The position numbers and the translations under genes were made by a program. 39,671 nt of DNA from JBCAWW01 sp039024315 (lineage in GTDB: Bacteria > Bacteroidota > Bacteroidia > J057). The stretch spans positions 1 to 39,671 of the forward strand of contig JBCCQN010000059.1 of NCBI GenBank assembly GCA_039024315.1, in the 5' to 3' direction. Shown piece by piece: positions 16,291 to 24,834 of this stretch. The notes below the pieces were generated by a model. The model saw only the letters and a program-made list of their open reading frames with translations. It was not told the origin of the DNA and ran no database searches. Each line of letters starts with the position of its first letter. The stretch's first letter is position 1.

Positions 16291-17802
16291 TTAAATTTTT
16301 ACAAAACTTTTGCTGATGCTTTGAGAAGGACTGACAAGGCGAATAAAGTAGGTTCCTTTTTGCAGAGATTGGACGGGAACATAGTAGCGATTCTGGCGTT
16401 CGCCAGGGGCGTCTGAAAAAACAGTACGCCCCATATGATCAATGATCTGTACTTTCACTTCTGCCCTCTGAAGCAAATCACTTTCTATAATCATAAAGTC
16501 TGAGGTCGGATTAGGCGCTAGCATCAAACTAAATTCCTCCCCGAAGCTTTCACAATCCGCTTTGTAAAGATAGCTGTAATCGGTTCTACTGACGGGTTGC
16601 GGGCTAAGCCCCTCCTCTCCACGCTTGGTAATCTGACGATGAGTGAGCCCATCACAATAGTTTTCATAGGCGTTTCTCCAATCAGAGAACTTTCTGATGT
16701 ACTCTGTCCCATTCCAAGTAGAATCTATACGCGTATCCAAAGTGGGACGGCCTTGCTCATCCACCTCCTCAGTATTCACGGCGTAATAGCGATAGGCGTT
16801 ACGGAGAGTATCCCAACCAAATTTATTGGAGTACTTAATTCTTAAGTTGCTTGATTCAAGTAATTCGTATTCATAATTATTGGCCCAAGTAGCTGTGGGG
16901 AAAGGTCGAGTACTGGAGACAGAGTAGATGTTTTCACCAGCGGAGTTGTAAACGTCCGACGATTTGGTTTGGCGACCACTTTTATCTTGAGAAAAAGACC
17001 TGATTCTACGCCCTTTAGCATCGAGTACTAGTTCTGATTCGGATTCAGTAACCCAAATGCCCTGGGCCACATCCCAATTTTGGGATAAGCGTTCTTGCCG
17101 CGAGCTGTCTGGTCCCGTAGTATATTCCCAAATAAATTGAGAGGAGTTGACCCACTGCATAGCGTTGAAGTCCCAGCGTTCACTGAAAGTGCTCAGAGGA
17201 CTACAATCATCGGTATAAGTATTGGTAGTGCGATTGTAGATTTCGGCGGCATTGTTGCCTGACCAAGTTTTTATCAAACAGCCATTACTATTGTACTCAT
17301 ATTTGCGGTAGGAGGAGTTAAACCATTCAGGTTGATCATTGGACCAAATTTGTTCTTGGCTCTCTAGGTAACGCCCCGCCTCATCATAGACCAATAAGGA
17401 TCGAGAAACATTGATATAGACAAGCTCTTCAGACTGCCGATAGTAAGTAGAGTCCTTGATTTGATTCCCATAGATATCATATTCCGTATAATTAGCGCTG
17501 CGCAGTGTATCCCCATCGTAATCCCGCTTAAGCATGCTAGCAATACTCCCATCAGGGTGATAGGTATTGCTTTGATCAAATAGCTTTTCCACTATCAAGC
17601 TATCCTGCCAAGTAAACCAGCGGGTGAAGGTGTTGTACACTGGCTGCTCTAATTCGTTATACTCAATCAGAAATTCGCTAGAGAGGATATAGCTATCTGT
17701 TCCGAAATCATAGGTATAATTGGTACGCTTCGTCTGGAAATTTTGCGCTTGTAGGGAAACGCAAAGAAGACCAAACAGCAAAAAAGTAGCTGAGTTTTTC
17801 AT
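16291..17802 (-). CDS. T9SS cargo protein with YD/RHS-like repeats (paralogue A)
   Basis: The product is 503 residues from ATG 17802, chosen because it opens a signal peptide (MKNSATFLLFGLLCVSLQAQ); an in-frame ATG at 17838 adds 12 polar residues before it. The mature part starts TNYTYDFGTDSYILSSEF and carries YxYDxxG-like repeats (LVYDEAGRYLESQ, YEYNSNGCLIKTW, LVLDAKGRRIRSF). The C-terminus is a sorting domain (LAPNPTSDFMIIESDLL, QIIDHMGRTVFSD, LQKGTYFIRLVS). It is first in the operon with paralogue B and the sulfatase. The octamer AAGCGTTC lies inside this gene at 17087. Function is unknown. Confidence 0.87.
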   Translation of the reverse strand: MKNSATFLLFGLLCVSLQAQNFQTKRTNYTYDFGTDSYILSSEFLIEYNELEQPVYNTFTRWFTWQDSLIVEKLFDQSNTYHPDGSIASMLKRDYDGDTLRSANYTEYDIYGNQIKDSTYYRQSEELVYINVSRSLLVYDEAGRYLESQEQIWSNDQPEWFNSSYRKYEYNSNGCLIKTWSGNNAAEIYNRTTNTYTDDCSPLSTFSERWDFNAMQWVNSSQFIWEYTTGPDSSRQERLSQNWDVAQGIWVTESESELVLDAKGRRIRSFSQDKSGRQTKSSDVYNSAGENIYSVSSTRPFPTATWANNYEYELLESSNLRIKYSNKFGWDTLRNAYRYYAVNTEEVDEQGRPTLDTRIDSTWNGTEYIRKFSDWRNAYENYCDGLTHRQITKRGEEGLSPQPVSRTDYSYLYKADCESFGEEFSLMLAPNPTSDFMIIESDLLQRAEVKVQIIDHMGRTVFSDAPGERQNRYYVPVQSLQKGTYFIRLVSPSQSISKSFVKI

Positions 17803-17886
17803 AGTCAGTGATTGGGATAATGAATATAATAAATTCACTATGTCAGTTCAACTTATCCAGTAGAAAGCCTCTGAAAACCAATACTA

Positions 17887-17921
17887 TAAAAACAAAAAAC
17901 CATCCCAGATATCCGGGATGG
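17887..17921 (-). terminator. Intrinsic terminator of the small lipoprotein gene
   Basis: On the minus strand the stem CCATCCC/GGGATGG with inner GGATATCT (17900-17921) is followed by TTTTTTGTTTTT. It lies 30 bases after the stop of the 17952-18308 gene and separates it from the YD-protein operon. Confidence 0.85.
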
Positions 17922-17951
17922 CTCAAAATGCCGATTTTCAATAAGTACGGA

Positions 17952-18308
17952 TCACTGCTTGATCAATACGACTCCTTCGAGGGTCATCTGGGTGATTTCA
18001 CCTAGTACGGGGTCGTATTGGAGGGCGGGAGAACGATCGATGCTCAATGCGATCCGACCTCCATCCTCATCCAAGCCTACAAAGACGATTTTGTCTTCCT
18101 TAAATCTTACGGTGCCTTCAATGCGAGAATTATTCCATCGTCTGTTGACATCAATGGTGGCACCACCATTGGGTAAAATATCGATGACATAAACTTCGCT
18201 ATCCCAGCGACCAATATAAGCCTCGTAAAGGGGCTCTATCGGAGTTTTGAGATCACAGGCACTCAACAAAAGGACTAAGCCAATAAGGGTAAAATGCTTG
18301 ATAGACAT
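17952..18308 (-). CDS. Small lipoprotein of unknown function
   Basis: The 118-residue product, from the ATG at 18308 (a TTG two codons upstream is also in frame), has a lipoprotein signal MSIKHFTLIGLVLLLSAC. The mature part of about 100 residues alternates short hydrophobic strands (YIGRWDSEVYVIDILPNGG, RIEGTVRFKEDKIVFVG) and looks like a small beta-barrel of lipocalin-like size, but I cannot assign a family. It is a single-gene unit: a terminator lies just downstream, and the gap upstream holds a degraded repeat and the terminator of the next gene. Confidence 0.8.
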   Translation of the reverse strand: MSIKHFTLIGLVLLLSACDLKTPIEPLYEAYIGRWDSEVYVIDILPNGGATIDVNRRWNNSRIEGTVRFKEDKIVFVGLDEDGGRIALSIDRSPALQYDPVLGEITQMTLEGVVLIKQ

Positions 18309-18388
18309 AGACAAATGGATTAAAGGTTTCTGTTAAATTAAGATACGTCTCAATCCACATTTGGTCTATCAATTTTTTTGATTCGTGT

Positions 18389-18420
18389 CGCTTCGCTGAA
18401 CGTTCGTGTCGGCACGAGAC
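18389..18420. repeat. Possible degraded inverted-repeat arm
   Basis: CGCTTCGCTGAACGTTCGTG resembles the left arm CTGCTTCGCAGAACGCTT with several changes. It is followed by a short CGTG/CACG hairpin. The match is weak and could be chance. Confidence 0.35.
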
Positions 18421-18423
18421 AAT

Positions 18424-18452
18424 AAAAAAGGCCGCCCGCCTTGCAGACGGCC
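18424..18452 (-). terminator. Intrinsic terminator of the first GldN-like gene
   Basis: On the minus strand a GC-rich stem GGCCGTC/GGGCGGCC (18430-18452) is followed by TTTTTTATT. It starts 34 bases after the stop codon of the 18487-19386 gene. Confidence 0.85.
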
Positions 18453-18486
18453 CACTTCAATCTATCGCGTCACAACGCGCTTTGCG

Positions 18487-19386
18487 CTAATAAGACCATA
18501 GGTGGTGCTCAAACTCGACCATCTCATCGCGACGGCGTTTGGCTTCTTGCAGGGTGCGGATTGGCTCCCCGCCTACATTGATCAGGATACTGCGGAAGAT
18601 GCGCAGCTCAAAAACTTCGGCAATGGAAAGTGCTTTGGCATCGTTGAAGCGATTCTTCCATTGCGTAGCGTAAAGCTGATCTTTGACTTCTTTCCATTTG
18701 AAACGAGCAAGGACCTTCTCAGGCAATAAGCCACTAGGATCGGTCCAAATCACTTCAAAAAAGTCTATTTGATATACCATAGAGGAAGTGTTGCGATCAA
18801 AGATCCAGTCTTCGACCATGTGAATCACTTCTTCATATGGGGCCAAATCTATTTCCGTTTGCGCCTCATCAACTACCGTAAAGGGATCTTCACTCGTCTT
18901 AGCATCATCATCAAAGGGAGTGGCCCAATCGTCTTCGGCGGTCGTAATTTCCCAATCACTGTCAGTGCCCCATTCAGAGTCCTCTTCTTCGGTTGGTGTA
19001 TCCCAGTCGCTGGAGCTAAGATCATCTCCCCAATCGTCTTCTTCTGGCATTTCAAGCGATTGCTCATGCTCGCGAATACGCTTGATCACATCTTCATAAG
19101 AAAGGATTTGGTCCCACTCATCCTCATCATATGCCATATATTTGCCCTGCTTGAGACCATCGATCAAGGATACGACAATCCCATCATGCTCCGTAAAAGC
19201 AGGATTTCCTTGATAAAAACCGGATTCGTGATAAACTAAGGGTCGATTGACCTTTTCGACTAAGCTAATGCGGTTAACCACACGCTTACGCCAAAAGTGA
19301 TCTTCAGGGCGAACTGGAGGCTGAGCCTGGAGAGTTACGACGAGCAAGAGCGCCGTTAATAGGGTCAGATAGATACGTTTCATCAT
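18487..19386 (-). CDS. GldN-family protein (T9SS core component or paralogue), copy 1
   Basis: The 299-residue product has a signal peptide ending LQA/QPPV. The opening RPEDHFWRKRVVNRISLVEK resembles the GldN N-terminus (W/N-R-I-D-L-x-E-K). The C-terminal half matches GldN in order: VEDWIFDRNTSSMVYQIDFF, FKWKEV, FNDAKALSIAEVFELRIF, ending MVEFEHHLWSY. GldN/PorN binds the GldK/PorK ring in the periplasm and is needed for type IX secretion and gliding. Residues 113-180 form an unusual acidic Asp/Glu/Trp-rich insertion (EEDDWGDDLSSSDWD and similar). The usual partners gldK, gldL and gldM are not adjacent, so this may be a paralogue rather than the core gldN. It has its own terminator. Confidence 0.8.
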   Translation of the reverse strand: MMKRIYLTLLTALLLVVTLQAQPPVRPEDHFWRKRVVNRISLVEKVNRPLVYHESGFYQGNPAFTEHDGIVVSLIDGLKQGKYMAYDEDEWDQILSYEDVIKRIREHEQSLEMPEEDDWGDDLSSSDWDTPTEEEDSEWGTDSDWEITTAEDDWATPFDDDAKTSEDPFTVVDEAQTEIDLAPYEEVIHMVEDWIFDRNTSSMVYQIDFFEVIWTDPSGLLPEKVLARFKWKEVKDQLYATQWKNRFNDAKALSIAEVFELRIFRSILINVGGEPIRTLQEAKRRRDEMVEFEHHLWSY

Positions 19387-19593
19387 TGCTTAATCTGGCT
19401 AATTGAGCTATTCGCGTAGAGCTGTGTATAAGGTCAGAGTAAGCGTGTATCATAGGCGGGTACTACCGAAAAAAGGGGTGTCTTGGTGTGATAGACGATT
19501 TATAAACGTACGCAATCCGCGCTTTATTGACCGCAATTCTAAGAAAGTTGGGTTTACAATAATTTTTTTTCTGAGGCGTTTAGTCAAGTTTTA

Positions 19594-19614
19594 CTCCCGA
19601 TAGCTATGCGGGAG
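19594..19614. repeat. Palindrome CTCCCGATAGCTATGCGGGAG
   Basis: It matches the 20-base palindrome at 3665-3684 except for one inserted G. It is followed by CGCAAAACGCTC. It lies downstream of GldN copy 2 and upstream of copy 1. Confidence 0.75.
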
Positions 19615-19637
19615 CGCAAAACGCTCAACCCTAGCCT

Positions 19638-19684
19638 TGAAAAAGAAAAAAGCCGAGTGGATTCTCCTTAAATCCTACTCGGCT
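19638..19684 (-). terminator. Intrinsic terminator of the second GldN-like gene
   Basis: On the minus strand AGCCGAGTAGGATT pairs with AATCCACTCGGCT (19651-19684, one bulge) and is followed by TTTTTTCTTTTTC. It lies about 108 bases after the stop of the 19792-20613 gene. Confidence 0.88.
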
Positions 19685-19791
19685 GCCTGATAAGAGAGAG
19701 TTTTATGAAGGGATGAGTGAATGATTTTAGAATGTTACTTAATGTCTGAGGCCATTCACGCATTCAACTCTGCTCCCCTTCAATTATTCAA

Positions 19792-20613
19792 TCAATAGTT
19801 CCACAAATGGTGCTCATACTCTACGAGTTGTTGACGACGGCGCTCCGCCTCCGGCAAACTCGTAACACCGCTGCCAGATACATTGATGATGAAACTATTG
19901 AATAAACGCAGGTCAAAAATCTCCTTAATCGATCTGCGCTCTGCGTCATTATGACGATTGATCCACACTACTTCGTCCAAGGTCTCGGAGACATCCGCGT
20001 AGCGAAACACACAAAGTTCTTTTTCCGGTAATGTCTCCCCAGGGTCAGTCCAGATCAATTGAAAATAGTCATATCGATAGACCATCTCAGACCGATTCTT
20101 GTCAAAGATGCGATCCTCCACAAACTGGATTACAGATTCAAAGGCGGCATAATCAATGGAAGCAGTCTCACTGGTAGCGGGTCCAAACGGATCATCAAAG
20201 GTGGGAAAATCGTCTTCCACTATGAACTCACTTTCTTCGCTCAAATCGTCCGTTTCCCAAACTTCCTCCTCTTCTCCCGAAAAATCTAGCTCTTGGATTC
20301 TGGCCAAAACTTCTTCATAAGTCATCGGACGACTCAGATCATCGGGATGATAAGCCACGAAGCGACCTTGCTCTAAGCCCATCAATAAGGAACCTACTAG
20401 GCCTTGTTTTTGGATGTTGCCTTGATCGCCATAGATCGCAGCTTCACGCTGGATTAGAGGTTGGTTGACCTTTTCGTTGAGATCGATACGGTTGATCACC
20501 TTACGACGATAGAAGTGATCCTCGGGACGGATCTGTAAATCCTGGGCGACTAGGCTGCTACCCAATAGCCCAATCATGGGCCAAACTATAAGAAGAAACA
20601 ATCGTGTTTGCAT
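19792..20613 (-). CDS. GldN-family protein (T9SS core component or paralogue), copy 2
   Basis: The product is 273 residues from the ATG at 20613, which opens a signal peptide (MQTRLFLLIVWPMIGLLG, then SSLVAQ). The longer frame to 20793 only adds residues encoded by a repeat element. RPEDHFYRRKVINRIDLNEK near the N-terminus and VEDRIFDKNRSEMVYRYDYF, NRHNDAERRSIKEIFDLRLF and VEYEHHLWNY at the C-terminus align with copy 1 and with GldN. A shorter acidic insertion (EEEEVWETDDLSEESEFIVE) occupies the middle. The conserved IDL-EK and FDLRLF features make this copy slightly closer to canonical GldN. It is presumed periplasmic, acting with a GldK/L/M complex encoded elsewhere. Confidence 0.82.
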   Translation of the reverse strand: MQTRLFLLIVWPMIGLLGSSLVAQDLQIRPEDHFYRRKVINRIDLNEKVNQPLIQREAAIYGDQGNIQKQGLVGSLLMGLEQGRFVAYHPDDLSRPMTYEEVLARIQELDFSGEEEEVWETDDLSEESEFIVEDDFPTFDDPFGPATSETASIDYAAFESVIQFVEDRIFDKNRSEMVYRYDYFQLIWTDPGETLPEKELCVFRYADVSETLDEVVWINRHNDAERRSIKEIFDLRLFNSFIINVSGSGVTSLPEAERRRQQLVEYEHHLWNY

Positions 20614-20694
20614 GACAAGAGTGGTTTGAAACTTTACCCCCTTAATACTGCAAGCACAAAAGGTTACAAAAAAAGATTTATTGGTTTTTGGGGG

Positions 20695-20765
20695 CTGCTT
20701 CGCAGAACGCTTCCCTCTGTCTGGTACTAACTGTAGGTGCGTGCATGTATGCCGGACCCAATAAG
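20695..20765. repeat. Inverted-repeat element, copy lacking its right arm
   Basis: The left arm CTGCTTCGCAGAACGCTT (20695-20712) is followed by CCCTCTGTCTGGTACTAACT, then GTAGGTGCGTGCATGTATG and CCGGACCCAATAAG. The core matches the copy at 1617-1705 almost base for base, but the right arm is missing or decayed beyond 20765. It lies upstream of GldN copy 2. Confidence 0.85.
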
Positions 20766-20855
20766 TACCCAAATTCCCTGAGCTTGAAGCCAATGCGATA
20801 AAAATCGGGATGCATTCGACCTTATCAAATGAAGAACAAAACCCACTTAGACTGA

Positions 20856-23771
20856 TTATTCTAAAAAGATCCGAATGCGAGGTAACATTTCAGGGCCTGG
20901 AGGGATGGGGAGGACCGTTGCGCGAGTAGCGATCCGTCTAATTTGTCGTTTTTCCCCTGCGGATTGATAAAGTTCTAATAACTTGATCCGAGCTTCTAGA
21001 TGATAAGAATTGGCGTCCAAACTTTGGCTAAAGGATTCACGAGCCGTAAGCTTGTCTCCCTTTTGCTCCGCCAGTATGCCTTTAACATAAAAATAATTTG
21101 ATTGCTCATAAAGCGTCTTGGGGAAGCGTGTCTCCAAAAACTTCTTATTGGCACGCTCAAATTGCTCCAATTGCAAATAAAGTTTTACCCATAAATAAGG
21201 ATCGCCTTGTTCGGCTAGGGTGCCTTCGGCTATGGGTTCCAACAAAGTGATTGCTTTTTCGCGTTCTCCTAAAGAGAGATGGGCACTTGCCATCATCGCG
21301 ATAAAATCACTTCGTGGGGTACCAGCTGCTTCCAAGATCCGTTGCGCTTCTTCTAAAAGAGCAATGAGTTCTTTATAGCGCTTATTGGCCAGTAAAACTT
21401 CCGCGTATTGGGTACGATGTTGGTATTGCTGAGGCTTTTGCGCGATCAAGTCCTTAAAAAATATTTGCGCTCCTTCCAAATAACCAAGCTGCCCTTTAAG
21501 CTCCCAAGCAAAGGCTTTGGCCGCATCTTTACGGTCTCGTAGATAGGTGGAAATAGTAGGGGCCGCCGCAGCATATGAATTTGCAATCTCAACTGCTTCT
21601 TGAATGTAGCCTAAGTCTCGCATTGTTTCTCGATACTGACCATTAAAACGGGCCTGCTCTGAATAGTCCTTTTCCAGTTGCAAGGCTCGCTCATACCACA
21701 TACTAATTTGTTCTACGGCTAATTCAGGCTCTATTTGGTACGCTTGCAGGAGCTTATATACTCGATTGGCCTTGGCAACATAAATCGGCGCGTAGCGAGG
21801 ATTTATGGCTTCGGCCCGACTAATGTACTCCGCAGCGGTAGTAAACTGTCTTGCTTCTGCCGCGACTTTGGCATAGGCCAAAATCGCAGGTAAATAAGTA
21901 CTATCCCAAGCGAGCGCGCTATCAAGCAACTCTCGCTTTTTAGCGGGACTCTCTGCCTTATCTGCAAGATTGAGGTGTACCTGCGCCCAATTGTCAGCCA
22001 TCGCACTGCTGTCCCCATTCAGATAGGCTTGTTGCTTCCTTACCAGGCTATCCAAAAAGGCAAATAGTTGTGGATCTTTACGCTTGAGCTCTGCCCGAGT
22101 ATTGATCGACTTGTGATTGAGTGGGTGGACCTTGACGGGTATAAAGTAGGCCGTGTAGGTCTGGGCGAGATATTCAAATTCATTATTTGCAGAGTAGTAG
22201 TCGAGTGTCAAATCGTTTTCCACCGCATGATAATAAAGCGCTCTGACACGCCTAAACTCTTGGTCGGTAAAGACATTGCCGTGAAAAAGGTGTACATACT
22301 CATGCAGAGTGACATTGCGCTCTTGGTGGGCTCCTCTTTCGACATACTCGATGGCTGTAGCCCCGCTGCCCACTCCTCGGATATCCATCCACTGCCGATT
22401 GTCAAAAGTAGTCGCTCTTCTGAAAAAAGGACTCTTCATGGCTGTAGCGAGGTCTTCATGCAAGGACGGAATCACAAATTCTCGCTTTTGGGCCGCGAGA
22501 AAAGGAAAATAAACCACACTGGTATGCAGCTGATTCCAGATCATTTTTTTTACCCGATCACCCGGGAAATAATTCAAATCCGGAAATACCTCACTAAAGT
22601 TTTTGGGGTCTGCGATTTCGGTCTGATTGATGACCTGCTGCAGCGAATCATAACTCGCCAAATAAGGGAAACGTTTTTGCTTGATGACAGCAGCAATGCC
22701 ATTGTGTGCAGGCCCATAATGGGGCTTCTTACGCAATACAGTCTGAAAGACCGCTTGGGCTGAATCCATACGAGCCATCAAGGGTTTATCGTAGGCCATA
22801 TAAAAGGCTGAACCGATCATCATCGACGGTATCACCGAACTAAAGTAAGTTCCTTCGATAGCTCGACAAATGCTGATGGCAGAGTCGATTTGGTTGCGGC
22901 TAATAAGGCTGTCCGCTGGCGCTAATGCGGCTCTAATTTCTGCTTCGTCAGAATCAACGTAATCGGCAAAAGTCAAATGGGTATGCCCATTACCCCAATG
23001 CCAATGCGTGAGATAATGCAAGGGATTTACCGCCAAAGCCAATTCCCATTGAGCGGCCATATCAGGTAGTTGAGTCGCATCTACTCTGCGCCAGATGGCA
23101 TAGCCATAATAAAAGCGAGCGTCAGCATTAAAGGGATCGATTTTGAGGCACTCTTCGAGAAACGCCTCTGCTTCTTCGCTATTGCGGAGCCAAAATTGGA
23201 CCTCGGCTGCTAGTAAATAAGCAGCCGCATTTTGATCGTTCCAGTCTATTAGCTGCTCTGCTAGAGCGAGTGCTTTGGGATAATTTCTTTGCAACATATA
23301 GATCCGCCCCAGTTGGAGGACCACCGCTTCGTCTTGACTGTTATTTTTGAGCAGATCTAGGCAGCTTCTTTCCGCTTTTTTAAGTTCCCAAGCTTCGATC
23401 TCTAGCTGACTACGATAGAGACGGCCGAGCCGATCTTCTGGCTTTTGGGCTAGTCGGTTTGTGATGAGGGCTTCGGCTTCGCCGAACGCATTGTTTAACA
23501 AATAGTATCGTACGTTTGCTTCCCAAAAAGTCTCTTTTGCCTGATTGGCCTTTATCAAAGAATCTGCTAATTCCCAAAGGCCAAGATCTAGCGCTTTCTC
23601 GGCTTTCTGGGCTAGAGCAATTGTTTGGTTGCTACGGACTGCGGCTCGATTTTGCTCCAAGAGGACCATCGCACTCTGGGGGTTATCAGGCGCAAGGCGC
23701 TGAGACCAAGCGTTCGCCGCTAGGCCGAAAAAAAGAAATATGAGAAGGTAAGTACGAGTCTGATAAATCAT
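20856..23771 (-). CDS. Secreted TPR-repeat protein with an embedded HExxH putative metallopeptidase domain
   Basis: The product is 971 residues from ATG 23771, which gives a signal peptide (MIYQTRTYLLIFLFFGLAAN, then AWSQ); the longer frame to 23855 runs into the upstream PhzF gene. Residues 30-330 and 620-971 are TPR-like helix pairs (AAAYLLAAEVQFWLRNSEEA, NADARFYYGYAIW, QPEDRLGRLYRSQLEIE and others). Between them, residues 490-494 read HEYVH within TLHEYVHLFHGN, followed about 37 residues later by NNEFEYLAQTYTAYF, whose Glu could be the third zinc ligand as in gluzincins. The catalytic Glu491 is present. It probably acts in the periplasm or at the cell surface on an unknown substrate. It lies 32 bases after the PhzF gene, so the two form an operon. 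Confidence 0.82.
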   Translation of the reverse strand: MIYQTRTYLLIFLFFGLAANAWSQRLAPDNPQSAMVLLEQNRAAVRSNQTIALAQKAEKALDLGLWELADSLIKANQAKETFWEANVRYYLLNNAFGEAEALITNRLAQKPEDRLGRLYRSQLEIEAWELKKAERSCLDLLKNNSQDEAVVLQLGRIYMLQRNYPKALALAEQLIDWNDQNAAAYLLAAEVQFWLRNSEEAEAFLEECLKIDPFNADARFYYGYAIWRRVDATQLPDMAAQWELALAVNPLHYLTHWHWGNGHTHLTFADYVDSDEAEIRAALAPADSLISRNQIDSAISICRAIEGTYFSSVIPSMMIGSAFYMAYDKPLMARMDSAQAVFQTVLRKKPHYGPAHNGIAAVIKQKRFPYLASYDSLQQVINQTEIADPKNFSEVFPDLNYFPGDRVKKMIWNQLHTSVVYFPFLAAQKREFVIPSLHEDLATAMKSPFFRRATTFDNRQWMDIRGVGSGATAIEYVERGAHQERNVTLHEYVHLFHGNVFTDQEFRRVRALYYHAVENDLTLDYYSANNEFEYLAQTYTAYFIPVKVHPLNHKSINTRAELKRKDPQLFAFLDSLVRKQQAYLNGDSSAMADNWAQVHLNLADKAESPAKKRELLDSALAWDSTYLPAILAYAKVAAEARQFTTAAEYISRAEAINPRYAPIYVAKANRVYKLLQAYQIEPELAVEQISMWYERALQLEKDYSEQARFNGQYRETMRDLGYIQEAVEIANSYAAAAPTISTYLRDRKDAAKAFAWELKGQLGYLEGAQIFFKDLIAQKPQQYQHRTQYAEVLLANKRYKELIALLEEAQRILEAAGTPRSDFIAMMASAHLSLGEREKAITLLEPIAEGTLAEQGDPYLWVKLYLQLEQFERANKKFLETRFPKTLYEQSNYFYVKGILAEQKGDKLTARESFSQSLDANSYHLEARIKLLELYQSAGEKRQIRRIATRATVLPIPPGPEMLPRIRIFLE

Positions 23772-23803
23772 AAAAAACGATAACGATCCTCTTTTCAGAT
23801 GGT

Positions 23804-24589
23804 TTATACGAAAATCTGCCCTTCCAGATATGTAATAGCCTGACCTCCCATCCAAACTCTTTCGCCTACTAATTCGCAGTCCAATACTCCTTTTCTAGGC
23901 GAAATCTGCCAAGCACGTAACTTTTGTTTGCCCAATTGCTCTGCCCAATAAGGGATCAAGGCACAATGTGCCGAACCCGTAACCGGATCTTCATCAATAC
24001 CCGCTTTGGGGGCAAAAAATCGCGATACAAAATCTACTTCATCCCCAGGAGCACTGACAATTACTCCGATCTTTTCCAGTTTGGCTAAGGCGCGCATATC
24101 AGGGCTGATCTGCTCTACCGCCGCCTGATCCGCTAAGGCCACAAAATAATAATTTACCGATTGACCGACATATTGTGCTTCCCCAATCTCCAGCGCTGGC
24201 ACCAGGGCCGCTGGCACACCCTCTGCAATCGGTGGTTGCGAAGGGAAATTCATCCGATAAGTATCACCTATTCGTTCTACCGTCAACTCTCCACTACGAG
24301 TAAAAAAGGAAATGCGATCGGATTTATAGCCTAGATGATGAAAGAGTACATGCGCTGTGGCCAAAGTCGCATGTCCGCAAAGATCTACTTCTAAAGCGGG
24401 GGTAAACCAGCGAAGGTCAAAGCCAGATTCATTGGCCACAAAAAAGGCAGTTTCTGCGAGATTGTTTTCTGCGGCAATTGACTGCATAGTGGCCGTCTCA
24501 AGCCATTGCTCAAGCCGGCAAACTGCGGCGGGATTACCACCAAACAGATGATCTGTAAAGGCATCTACCTGATAAATGGGAAGGGTCAT
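23804..24589 (-). CDS. PhzF-family isomerase/epimerase
   Basis: The 261-residue product shows the complete PhzF signature: VDAFTDHLFGGNPAAVC at the N-terminus, the catalytic-type Glu46 in NNLAETAFF, CGHATLATAH (71-80) and GIDEDPVTGSAHCAL near 200. PhzF-fold proteins are two-domain isomerases related to diaminopimelate epimerase. Most bacterial members are not in phenazine pathways and have unknown substrates, and nothing else in the window suggests phenazine synthesis. Start ATG 24589 fits the family's usual short N-terminus. It is cytoplasmic and is followed after 32 bases by the TPR/HExxH gene; the functional link is unclear. Confidence 0.93.
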   Translation of the reverse strand: MTLPIYQVDAFTDHLFGGNPAAVCRLEQWLETATMQSIAAENNLAETAFFVANESGFDLRWFTPALEVDLCGHATLATAHVLFHHLGYKSDRISFFTRSGELTVERIGDTYRMNFPSQPPIAEGVPAALVPALEIGEAQYVGQSVNYYFVALADQAAVEQISPDMRALAKLEKIGVIVSAPGDEVDFVSRFFAPKAGIDEDPVTGSAHCALIPYWAEQLGKQKLRAWQISPRKGVLDCELVGERVWMGGQAITYLEGQIFV

Positions 24590-24690
24590 ATTTACGTCCT
24601 ATGTGAGCCGCTAAATTACGTAAAAATTGGGCTGAAGAAAGGCTGTTAAAGGATAAGAAACGATAGGAGAGTTTTTTGATAATTTTAAGA

Positions 24691-24719
24691 AAGCATTTGC
24701 TCTCTTAAGTAAAATGCTT
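24691..24719. other. AT-rich hairpin upstream of the molybdoenzyme operon
   Basis: AAGCATTT (24691-24698) faces AAATGCTT (24712-24719) with a 13-base loop, inside wider AT-rich flanks. It lies 116 bases before the first gene of the operon and 102 bases before the divergent PhzF start. It could be an operator or an RNA hairpin. It does not resemble the molybdenum-cofactor riboswitch, which I would expect to be larger and GC-rich. Confidence 0.35.
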
Positions 24720-24834
24720 AATTTATAAAGAAATGGTTCTGTGGTTGAGTGATATACCTGCGGTGAACGCTCATTCGCAACTCAAGTTTGATAATCGCAT
24801 TTTTGGCTACGATCTTTAGGCAAAAGCAATCCTT

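Larger units (their letters stand above)
19387..19791. other. 405-base intergenic region between the two GldN-like genes
   Basis: It holds, from left to right, the upstream region of copy 1 (with a -7-like TACGTTTA on the minus strand near 19506-19513), a TCCCGATAGCTA-type palindrome at 19594-19614 and the terminator of copy 2. A 66-codon plus-strand frame at 19403-19603 has no family features and I do not call it. Confidence 0.5.

Noticed and set aside
19403..19603. 66-codon plus-strand frame between the GldN-like genes
   Set aside because: Highly basic with no recognisable features, and it runs into a palindrome. It is most likely chance.
20614..20793. 60-residue N-terminal extension of GldN copy 2
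   Set aside because: It is translated from a repeat element and precedes a clean signal peptide that starts at 20613.
22068..22763. 231-codon plus-strand frame
   Set aside because: It lies fully antisense to the TPR/HExxH gene, whose protein has clear domain features. The frame has no signal, motif or sensible composition.
23804..24589. Phenazine biosynthesis locus
   Set aside because: Only a PhzF-family gene is present. No other phz genes are nearby, and most PhzF-fold proteins are unrelated to phenazines.
24590..24834. Molybdenum-cofactor riboswitch upstream of the molybdoenzyme operon
   Set aside because: The gap is AT-rich with only one simple hairpin, and lacks the multi-stem GC-rich structure expected.
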